A stretch of 17,485 nt of DNA, taken from JBKPDV01 sp046728075. Lineage in GTDB: Bacteria > Acidobacteriota > Thermoanaerobaculia > UBA5066 > Gp7-AA6. Positions 6,984 through 13,680 of this stretch are shown here, in pieces. A program made the position numbers and the translations under genes. The stretch's first letter is position 1. Each line of letters starts with the position of its first letter. The notes under the pieces are model-generated. The model had not been told where the DNA came from. It ran no database searches and worked only from the letters and a program-made list of their open reading frames with translations. The DNA lies in assembly GCA_046728075.1 (NCBI GenBank), contig JBKPDV010000006.1, forward strand, positions 1 through 17,485. The letters are read 5' to 3'.

Positions 6984-8332
6984 TACTCGCTGTCCGATGA
7001 GATTCCCAAATTCTTCATTTCCCTTTCGATCCGATCCGCGCGCGCGCTCTGGGCTGCCGGTCCAGCGAGAAGCGCCGCCAGCCCATGGGGATAGAGCCGC
7101 GCCAGCGCCACCAGACCGCGGCCGGCGGCGCCCCAACGGCGCTCGGATAGGCGGTCTCGCACCGCTTGAACCAGCCTCCCCCCGAATTCTTCCCGGCCGA
7201 CTCGCAACCCTGCTCTGTAGGCCGTTCGCAGCCGCGAATCGCGGCGGACGTAGGGCCTCTGCGCTTTCAAGACTTGAAGCAACATCTCGAGCATCAATTC
7301 CGGATTCCGGCTCATGTTCCCGCCGTGAAGCCGGTAATCGATCACGAGCCGATCGTGCGAGCAAATGGGATAGGCCCGGGCAATGCGAAGGTAAAGCTCG
7401 TAGTCCGCGCACGCGTGGACGCGCGTGTCAAAAACGCCCAGGGCCTCGAAGGCGGCGCGACGAAATAGAACGACGGCGGGCGTGACGATGTAGTTACGGC
7501 GCAGAAGAGCGGCATAGCTGTCTCTCTCGACGGTCTGGGGTTGCCACTCCCACAAAACGCGGCCATCCTGCGCGATGACGCGATGCTGCCCGGACACGAA
7601 CGCGCACTCGGGGTGGGCGGCCAGGGACTTGAGGCCGAGCTCGACTGCCTCGGGAAGCAGCCGGTCGTCGGAATCGAGGAAGACGAGATACTCGCCGTTG
7701 GTGCTGCGTATCCCGGTGTTGCGGGCGCCCGCCAACCCCCGGTTTTCCTGGCGGATGCAGCGGACCGCCGGGTAGCGTCCGGCGATCTCGGATGTGTTGT
7801 CGGTCGAGCCGTCGTCGATCAGAACGATCTCAATCTGAGGGTACGTCTGGCCCAAAGCGCTCTCGATCGCCTCGGACAGAAAGTGCCCCTGATTGAAACA
7901 GGGGATGACCACCGAGACGAGCGGAGCTTCGTCTGGCGCCGCGGCTCCTCGCCAGTAGCTGCGGCTGCGGATCACTCCGATCGGTATCCGACTCTGATCC
8001 CGGAGCACGGCGCTGACCGTCAGCTCGATCTCGCGCGTGCCGGAGAGGTTGAGCACCGTCTGAAAACCCGCCGCGTCCGCGCCGGGAAGGCCTCGGAAAT
8101 GGTCCGCGATATCGACCCGACGGACTCCCACCGGCGACCGCCGCAAAACGTTGCCGCCGTGTACGATCTCCACGGCTACAGCCGGGGAGCTCCTCCCGAG
8201 CACCCAACCCATGATGTCCACGGCCGCCGCCTCGGCTCGGCTGCCGGTCTTCGGAACATCGATCGAGCGCCCCACCAGACGGCTGTCCAATGGAGAGGCC
8301 GAGACTTCCAGAAACTCGACCAGATTACCCAC
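6983..8332 (-). CDS. GT2 glycosyltransferase with N-terminal accessory module
   Basis: A 449-aa protein. Residues about 20-125 are the shared module (GRSIDVPKTG, MGW43, PAVAVE, VDIADHFRGLPGADAAGF). Residues 138 to about 350 are a GT-A fold GT2 domain: VSVVIPCFNQ, LIDDGSTDNT (D173, D174), the metal-binding D220-S-D222 in FLDSDDRLL, and CADYELYLRIAR. The tail (RRWGAAGRGLVALARLYPHGLAALLAG) matches that of the methyltransferase-GT2 fusion, so the two are paralogues by duplication of module, GT2 and tail. The start is the GTG at 8332: an in-frame TGA lies about 48 nt upstream and no other start codon intervenes. The ribosome-binding site is weak. It probably transfers one sugar of the repeat unit on the cytoplasmic face; donor unknown. 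It lies 80 nt after the YfhO-type gene, a gap in which I see no feature. Confidence 0.91.
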   Translation of the reverse strand: MGNLVEFLEVSASPLDSRLVGRSIDVPKTGSRAEAAAVDIMGWVLGRSSPAVAVEIVHGGNVLRRSPVGVRRVDIADHFRGLPGADAAGFQTVLNLSGTREIELTVSAVLRDQSRIPIGVIRSRSYWRGAAAPDEAPLVSVVIPCFNQGHFLSEAIESALGQTYPQIEIVLIDDGSTDNTSEIAGRYPAVRCIRQENRGLAGARNTGIRSTNGEYLVFLDSDDRLLPEAVELGLKSLAAHPECAFVSGQHRVIAQDGRVLWEWQPQTVERDSYAALLRRNYIVTPAVVLFRRAAFEALGVFDTRVHACADYELYLRIARAYPICSHDRLVIDYRLHGGNMSRNPELMLEMLLQVLKAQRPYVRRDSRLRTAYRAGLRVGREEFGGRLVQAVRDRLSERRWGAAGRGLVALARLYPHGLAALLAGPAAQSARADRIEREMKNLGISSDSE

Positions 8333-8412
8333 GGCGTTACGGAAACCGGAGCATGGGGGAAGCCAACCGGCGAGTCAAGCGCGCGAAGCCTCGACCAAGA
8401 CTGCGGAACTTC

Positions 8413-10917
8413 TCATCGGCCAGACATGGCGTCGGACCCGGGCGACCCCGCATGCGGGATGATCGGAACCTGCTTTCGGAGCTCTCGCCTGCCGAGCGCG
8501 AAGATCCCAGCGAGCCCAAGAAGAGCCGCGATCGAAATTGCCAGTCCCGCGGTCATCCCCGGCGGCCAATAGAAGACCTCTACGAGGACCGGCCCCGCCG
8601 GAACTGGGATGGCGCGGAACGCATAGTTCGCCGGCAGGATCTCGGCCGGGCGCCCGTTGACCCGCGCGCGCCAGCCGGGGAAGTAGCTCTCGGAGCAGTA
8701 GATCAGGCCCGGGCGTGGCGCCCGAAGCTCGACCGAGTAGCTGTTGCGGCGGAAACGGCGAATAGTGACTGTCGAATCGTCGGAATTGCCGGGAAGAGCC
8801 GGAAAGCCGGGCGACGTCTCCAACAACACGTGGCTTCCCAGGGGAAGCTCACCCATTGCGTCCAACGCCGCCTGCGCGCTGACGACCTCGTAGTCGCTCG
8901 TGAAGTAATAGCGAGGTGATCCCCGGCGGCGGAAAATCTCCACGTAATCGTCGCGATAGATCGAAGGGTAACCGCGGCTCTGACATTCCAGGATCGGGGA
9001 GTGGAACACCCGCCGGACGACGAGAAGCTCGATGTTCGCGCGGTCCAGAATGCTCTCGGCGGGAATCTCCGTCGGGGACCTGAGAAAGAGCGCCGATTGG
9101 GCCGAGACGTATCGTCGATAGAGCTCATGAATCCGCGGCGGATTGAACGCCATCAGGGAGTCGAGCTCGAAGATCTCGAACGCGGAGCCCGCATTGGCAT
9201 TGAAGGCCGCGATTCCGAAAACGCGGCCGGACCCGCTCTCCCTCTGCAACCCCCGAACATAGGGGACCGGGTGTCTCCAAACGTTCCACTCGTACTGACG
9301 CGGATAGAAAGTATTGTGGATCGCCTCTACAACAAAAACCGCGAGGAAGAGAATCGACAGCGATCCCGGAGATCTCCCGTCGCGTCTCCGAATCGCTGTC
9401 ATCCACGCCACGATCACTAATCCGGCGATCGTGATGACGAGCAGGAATCTCCAATCCTTCAACCACTGCGCCGCCGCGGGATGCGCGAGGGCTCCATTCG
9501 ACTTCGCGATCTGACGGATGGTCAAAAGCGCCGAGGCGATGAGAAGAACGGGCACGGCGAGGCGGACCCGCGTCACTCTCTCCGTCACGACTCGATCCAG
9601 CCCGAGAGCCGCCATGAGGGCCAGGAGGAAATTCAGTGGAATGCCCAAATACGTGATGAAGTGAATTGTCCGAAGGCCTGGAAGATGGGAAATCGCCTGA
9701 ACCGGCTGAGCTCCGATGAGCTTGAGAACTACGAACAGCGTCGCGACGGCGACCATGAGAAAAAGAGCCTTCTTTCTGGCGCGCGCGACGGGTCCCGAAA
9801 ACAGGAGGGCAATCATCGGAGTCATGCCGATATAGGGAAGAGGGCTCCAGAGGACCGCATCGTTGATCGGAGGATTCGCGAGAATCCGGGAGCCTCCCAT
9901 CAGGGTCGGCGAGAAGAGCTGCAGGAAACAGATCGGGATCAACCGCTCCTCGGCGGCCTTTGAGTAGAAGGCAGCCACCTGTGGAGTCATGCGCATCAAC
10001 GCGAAAATCGGAAGGTAGTAAAACCCAACGAGGCCGACGGCGAGCGCGCACGCGGCGGCGAACCGCCACGCGACTCGTGGGCGGTGCTCGCCGGCTTCGC
10101 CCGGAAAGAAGACGAGGACAATTCCAACGTACGCCGCCGCGATGCCAAAGACGGCGAGGAGCACCGGAGGGAAGCTGGCGAGGGAGATGGCCGCGTATGT
10201 GATCGACAGAGTGGCCGCTCGGATCCAACTCGGACCGTCCAGAAACCGCCGCGTCACATACAGCGCCAGTGGCAGGCAGGCGGCCGCCTGACCGATGAAG
10301 GAGCCGACGTTCTGGCTCAAACCGCCGCAGAACATGAATACGATCGCTCCGAAGAAGCAGGCCTCTCTTCGCAAACCGTTCTTGCGAAGGAAGAGATAGG
10401 TGAACAGTCCGGCGGAGAAAAGCAGGAGGAGAAAGTAGAGATTCTTGAGAAACGAGGTATTGCCCAGGACAACGATCAAGAGATAGGGGGGGAAAAAGAA
10501 GGCGGGTGTCACGTTGGCCATTGCCGGTGTACCGGCGCCGATGTAAGGATCCCAGAAGGGCCACTCCCCCGCCATCAGCCCCTTTCGAAGAAACTCGCCC
10601 CCCGGCTCCCACTGCCACCAGGTTGCGCCCGGATCATGTAGGTTTGGATAGGGAATGAGATTCTTTTGTTGCCAGATCCAGGGCGGAACGAAGTTGTGTC
10701 CATAGTTCTCATCTGTCGGCCGGTAATCCAGGGGATTGAGGTTGTCGGAGTAGACGAGCGACTTGTTGAAGAACACGACGTTGCCGTAGGCGATCGCTAG
10801 CAGCAACGCCAGAAGTAGAGCAACCGTCGCGCCCTCACGAAAGGAGACTCGGATCTCGGGTTCTTCCGCCGACGACGCCACCCGTGCGCCCGAGGGTCGA
10901 TCCACGTCCCGCGTCAT
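8413..10917 (-). CDS. YfhO-type multi-pass membrane protein (GT-C-like)
   Basis: An 834-aa integral membrane protein. After a 30-aa polar N-terminus there is a first membrane helix (residues 31-50), then a luminal loop with YSDNLNPLDYRP, and about ten further hydrophobic segments to residue about 545. A soluble domain follows (about 550-790), then a last membrane helix (about 790-810) and a basic tail. The segment YFPGWRARVNGRPAEILPAN followed by FRAIPVPAGPVLVEVFY is the characteristic C-terminal signature of YfhO-family proteins. Characterised YfhO proteins are linked to glycosylation of lipoteichoic acid and act on the outer face of the membrane with lipid-linked sugar donors. A similar extracytoplasmic glycosylation role here is inferred. 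The start is ATG; there is no good Shine-Dalgarno. Its upstream gap of about 143 nt contains an orphan coding-like fragment. Confidence 0.88.
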   Translation of the reverse strand: MTRDVDRPSGARVASSAEEPEIRVSFREGATVALLLALLLAIAYGNVVFFNKSLVYSDNLNPLDYRPTDENYGHNFVPPWIWQQKNLIPYPNLHDPGATWWQWEPGGEFLRKGLMAGEWPFWDPYIGAGTPAMANVTPAFFFPPYLLIVVLGNTSFLKNLYFLLLLFSAGLFTYLFLRKNGLRREACFFGAIVFMFCGGLSQNVGSFIGQAAACLPLALYVTRRFLDGPSWIRAATLSITYAAISLASFPPVLLAVFGIAAAYVGIVLVFFPGEAGEHRPRVAWRFAAACALAVGLVGFYYLPIFALMRMTPQVAAFYSKAAEERLIPICFLQLFSPTLMGGSRILANPPINDAVLWSPLPYIGMTPMIALLFSGPVARARKKALFLMVAVATLFVVLKLIGAQPVQAISHLPGLRTIHFITYLGIPLNFLLALMAALGLDRVVTERVTRVRLAVPVLLIASALLTIRQIAKSNGALAHPAAAQWLKDWRFLLVITIAGLVIVAWMTAIRRRDGRSPGSLSILFLAVFVVEAIHNTFYPRQYEWNVWRHPVPYVRGLQRESGSGRVFGIAAFNANAGSAFEIFELDSLMAFNPPRIHELYRRYVSAQSALFLRSPTEIPAESILDRANIELLVVRRVFHSPILECQSRGYPSIYRDDYVEIFRRRGSPRYYFTSDYEVVSAQAALDAMGELPLGSHVLLETSPGFPALPGNSDDSTVTIRRFRRNSYSVELRAPRPGLIYCSESYFPGWRARVNGRPAEILPANYAFRAIPVPAGPVLVEVFYWPPGMTAGLAISIAALLGLAGIFALGRRELRKQVPIIPHAGSPGSDAMSGR

Positions 10918-10939
10918 GAGAAGGATCGCGGGCGACCCG

Positions 10940-11063
10940 CTAGATCACACCGGGGCTGAATGCCAGAATGTTCGGGCGCCGCATTCCGGCGAGGATCTCC
11001 GGTTTCCGATATCGGATTTCGGTGACGATCAAATCGTGAGGTACCAGAATTGCGAGAGCATCA
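10940..11063 (-). pseudogene. orphan 3' fragment of an unidentified gene
   Basis: Between the DPM-like gene and the YfhO-type gene, one minus-strand frame reads about 40 codons with no start codon and ends in TAG at 10940-10942. It begins DALAILVPHDLIVTEIRYRK and ends RPNILAFSPGVI. Second codon positions are rich in T and third positions are about 65% G/C, as in the real genes nearby. The frame is closed upstream by a TGA inside the DPM-like gene. It looks like the C-terminal end of a gene whose remainder was deleted. I do not recognise the family. It could also be a chance open frame. Confidence 0.35.
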
Positions 11064-12419
11064 CCACTCCAGCGTGAACCAGCGGCCCGTCAAACGATTG
11101 ACAAAAGCTTTGAGCAAGATTCTAGCGTACCCGGGACCCGCGCGAAGAAAAGAGAAGCTGCTCTGGCCCGAGGAACGTTTCAGGTGGCGAACGTCCACTT
11201 CGGTCACACGCCGGGTGGCGTACCAAGCTTTGAAGGTGATCTCCGGAGAGATTTCGAACCCGTCACTCTCCGGTCCATATCGGGAAAAGATCCTTCGGTC
11301 GAAGACCCGGAAAGCATTGGTGTAGTCCTGCAGCCGGAGACCGATCAGGGTTCCCGTCACAATTCGAAAGCACCAGCTCCAGAATCGATAGAGGAGAGGC
11401 ACCGCTTCGTAGTTCTGGCGGTGTCGGTAACGAGATCCGATGGCCAGCGCGAAGCCGTCGTTCCGGACACTGCGGAACATTTCGGGAATCTTGCTCACCT
11501 CGTCGGAGCCATCGCCCATAGTGATCGCGACGATCGGAGCCCGAGATTGCCGCAGACCATACCGGATTCCGCTGCCTATCCCTCGAGGCGTCGATTTGGT
11601 GAAAGCGCGAATTCTGGGGGACCGCCACATCTGCTCGACGGCGACCGCATAGGTCTCGTCGGGACTGGAATCGTCGACCAGAAGAATCTCTGCATGTACC
11701 GGATCCGCCTCCAGCGCGGCGAGGAGACGATCGCAGACCAGAGGCAGGTTTTGGGCCTCGCGGTAGGCCGGCACGATAATGCTCAGATCCGGCTGCTCCG
11801 GGTCGAGATCCTTCGTACGCCAGCGCTCGATCGCGGATCGGATACGCAGCCCGGCCCGACCGTCTCCCAACGACGCCGCGGAGAAGGCGGGATCCGCTGT
11901 CACTCCGTCACGGACCACTAGGTCTCGGCCGGGGTGTCCCGTCGGCAAGAGTGTGGATCCGTAACGCGAATCGAAAAGAGCAACGGGAAAAAGGCGAGAG
12001 TCGGCCAGAAAGAAGAGGTCCGGCCGCACCTTGGACCGTCGGCTGATGTTGGCCAGCTGCTCAGGATTTTCAATCAAGATGAAAACTGGCACTCCAAGAG
12101 TGTCCGCGGCCAGCGTCATGAGGCGCGCTAGGATCCCATCGGAAAGGAGCAGACAACCGTCTGGGCGCTCTAATTCGAGTCCCTTGACGATTTCGGCAAA
12201 GCTTGGCAGCTCCCAACTTGGGGTGCCGATGTGAGTCTCGTGTGCGATCGCCCGCGTCGCGCCGGGCGGCGAAAAACGACTGTCACGCGGCATGAAGACT
12301 ACGGCTTCGGCATCGACCTCACCCAAGGAGAGAATTTTCAGCCAATCGAGCTCGCGCTGGCTTTCGATCGAGACTCCGAGCTTGAGCTTCGGTTCAACCA
12401 TCGAATCCCTATTCGCCAC
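11061..12419 (-). CDS. DPM1-like GT2 glycosyltransferase with an extra N-terminal domain
   Basis: A 452-aa protein from the GTG at 12419 (446 aa from the ATG at 12401). Residues 211 to about 420 are a GT2 domain of the dolichol/polyprenol-phosphate mannose synthase type: LSIIVPAYREAQNL, ILLVDDSSPDET (D249, D250), the metal motif D303-G-S-D306 in MGDGSDE, AIGSRYRHR, and QDYTNAFRVFDRR. Such enzymes load a sugar onto a polyprenyl phosphate, which would provide the donor for a membrane enzyme such as the YfhO-type protein nearby. Residues 1-200 are not part of that family. The stretch PDGCLLLSDGILARLM...LGVPVFILIENPEQLANISRR...TGHPGRD resembles the N-terminal half of a GT-B or UDP-GlcNAc-2-epimerase fold; this is a guess. 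No C-terminal membrane helices are seen. The GTG start overlaps the broken epimerase frame by 11 nt; the ATG at 12401 has a weak AGGGA before it and would not overlap. Confidence 0.87.
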   Translation of the reverse strand: MANRDSMVEPKLKLGVSIESQRELDWLKILSLGEVDAEAVVFMPRDSRFSPPGATRAIAHETHIGTPSWELPSFAEIVKGLELERPDGCLLLSDGILARLMTLAADTLGVPVFILIENPEQLANISRRSKVRPDLFFLADSRLFPVALFDSRYGSTLLPTGHPGRDLVVRDGVTADPAFSAASLGDGRAGLRIRSAIERWRTKDLDPEQPDLSIIVPAYREAQNLPLVCDRLLAALEADPVHAEILLVDDSSPDETYAVAVEQMWRSPRIRAFTKSTPRGIGSGIRYGLRQSRAPIVAITMGDGSDEVSKIPEMFRSVRNDGFALAIGSRYRHRQNYEAVPLLYRFWSWCFRIVTGTLIGLRLQDYTNAFRVFDRRIFSRYGPESDGFEISPEITFKAWYATRRVTEVDVRHLKRSSGQSSFSFLRAGPGYARILLKAFVNRLTGRWFTLEW

Positions 12420-12956
12420 CGGCTCTCAGGCTCGCTGCCGGTCGGAGCGGGTCACGGCGGCCCACAGCGGAAAAGCCGATTTCCGACCGCGACCGGGCGA
12501 CATCCCCGACGCTGCGGCGCACTTCCCAGGGGCGGGGGGCCTCATAGACAATCTGCCGCGGGCGCCCCGCTACTTCGCTCATGACGGTGGCAAGGTCCGT
12601 GATCGTTGTTGAGCGGCCCGTTCCGATGTTATAGACGCGGCCGGAAATTCCCCTGCGTGCGGCGAGCATGTTTGCGCGCGCGACGTCCCGAACATAGATG
12701 AAGTCTCGAATCTGCTGTCCGATTCGGAAATCAGCGCCGGGAGCCGGGAGTCGTCAACGAGATTCCCTTCCAAGAGCCGGAGCCGGGACGAGACCGCGAG
12801 GTTCTCCGGCCTGCCAGTGGCGAGGTTGTCCAGGGCGGTGACCTCAGCACCCTCGTCGCGTAGGGCCCGGCTGAGGTTGCTCCCGATGAAACCGGCGCCC
12901 CCCGTGACGAGACAGCGAGCGCCGAGAAAGCCTGTGTCAGGGGCTTCCGCCGCCAT
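12409..12956 (-). pseudogene. NAD-dependent sugar epimerase/dehydratase, internally deleted and frameshifted
   Basis: Remains of an extended SDR enzyme of the GalE/RmlB type. The 5' part (from the ATG at 12956, 2 nt after the lipoprotein stop) encodes the Rossmann NAD-binding start, CLVTGGAGFIGSNLSRAL, then TALDNLATGRPENL and LLEGNLVDDSRL. The 3' part is in a different frame (ending at TAG 12409) and encodes QQIRDFIYVRDVARANMLAA, GRVYNIGTGRSTT and EAPRPWEVRRSVGDVARSRSEIGF. These are normally some 150 residues apart, but here they almost touch. The catalytic YxxxK region and the central domain are missing, and the frame changes near 12730-12770. The C-terminus also lacks the usual GL..T..W ending. 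Total coding length is about 180 codons against 310-330 in the family. An inactive gene is likely; an assembly error is the alternative. Confidence 0.8.
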
Positions 12957-12958
12957 CT

Positions 12959-13507
12959 TTACTGAACCGTAACGGGAACGGTCCGTCTCGGAGCGCCTTT
13001 GTCCTCAAACCAGACGACGAGCTCTTGCACCAAATCGAACTGGAGCTTGTAGCGGCCCGCCTTGGCCGGCGCCTCGACGGGAATCGTCAAAGTCGCGGAC
13101 TCTCCTGGCGCGAGGGGCTTGGGCAAATCCGCGCGGATCGTGTACTCGCCATGAGAAACGGATTCTCCCGGCCCCCACCAGCGGTAACTGAGCCGAACCG
13201 CGTAAGCGCCTCCGCCAGCTGCATCTGCGGTGCGGGGATCCGGCCAGACTTGGTCGCCGGCGTTCTTGAACGTCACCGAAATCGGGACCGTCTTGCCGGG
13301 AGCCATGACGGACGGGACCGAGGAATTTCCCCACTCGACTCGAAAAGCGGAATCGGGCAGATTCCTGGATGCCGGAGCGGGTCGAGACGAGGCGGGTGGA
13401 GTCGCTTCTTCTGGACTGGGTTGGGGGCGTCGCCCGCAACCGATGCCGACCGCACCTGCGGCGAGCAACGACAATACGGTAAATGAGGCTGTCTTCTGTG
13501 GCTTCAT
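12959..13507 (-). CDS. predicted lipoprotein with Ig-like domain (paralogue of the gene at 1513-2016)
   Basis: A 182-aa protein from the ATG at 13507. The N-terminus is MKPQKTASFTVLSLLAAGAV followed by GIGCGRR: a basic start, a hydrophobic core and Cys24, giving a likely lipoprotein signal peptide with an imperfect lipobox. An upstream in-frame extension to 13636 adds a non-signal-like, Arg-rich stretch and is rejected. A Pro/Ser/Ala-rich linker (residues 26-48) is followed by the domain FRVEWGN...SVTFKNAGDQVWP...VRLSYRWWGPGE...LAPGES...AGRYKLQFDLVQELVVWFEDKGA...VPVTV. It aligns end to end with the lipoprotein at the left of the window, but has an insertion of about 12 residues (DPRTADAAGGG) after the VWP motif. 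It is the first gene of the minus-strand glycan block, suggesting a surface role tied to the glycan. The exact function is unknown. Confidence 0.82.
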   Translation of the reverse strand: MKPQKTASFTVLSLLAAGAVGIGCGRRPQPSPEEATPPASSRPAPASRNLPDSAFRVEWGNSSVPSVMAPGKTVPISVTFKNAGDQVWPDPRTADAAGGGAYAVRLSYRWWGPGESVSHGEYTIRADLPKPLAPGESATLTIPVEAPAKAGRYKLQFDLVQELVVWFEDKGAPRRTVPVTVQ

Positions 13508-13555
13508 CCTGCCGGAAAGATCCTCTTTCCTCTGTCGGTTCAGCTGAAAAACCAC

Positions 13556-13585
13556 CTTATCATGAGCCGGATGAGAGGCCACCAA
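13556..13585 (-). promoter_or_regulatory. weak candidate promoter for the minus-strand block
   Basis: On the minus strand TTGGTG (13580-13585) and GATAAG (13556-13561) are 18 nt apart. They resemble sigma-70 -35 and -10 boxes at 3/6 and 4/6 matches. They lie about 50 nt before the lipoprotein start, in the divergent gap between the two transcription units. Only location and spacing support the call; many high-GC bacteria use poorly conserved promoters. Confidence 0.2.
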
Positions 13586-13680
13586 ACCGCTCAAGCCGCG
13601 CGCACTCCATCTATGGGCCCCGCAGTCGCGCCCCACAGATCCACGACAGCGACTCGTTCGAATCCTACGAGCTCCGCCTC

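Noticed and set aside
6984..7412. Upstream extension of the deacetylase frame (would give 604 aa).
   Set aside because: It overlaps the conserved end of the GT2 gene, is Arg/Pro/Ser-rich with no homology signal, and the GTG at 6983 gives an N-terminus matching the paralogous gene.
7541..8572. 343-aa plus-strand frame opposite the GT2 gene.
   Set aside because: Antisense shadow in high-GC sequence; it spans the gap between two real genes and has no domain.
9125..10618. 497-aa minus-strand frame inside the YfhO-type gene.
   Set aside because: Alternative frame of a gene with clear membrane helices and a family signature; composition is Arg/Ser/Gly-rich and resembles no protein.
13508..13636. 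Upstream extension of the second lipoprotein (225 aa).
   Set aside because: It would bury the signal peptide behind 43 non-conserved residues; the ATG at 13507 gives a complete lipoprotein signal.
13483..13680. Upstream extension of the coiled-coil gene on the plus strand.
   Set aside because: It overlaps the 5' end of the divergent lipoprotein gene and its translation lacks the coiled-coil character that begins after the ATG at 13681.
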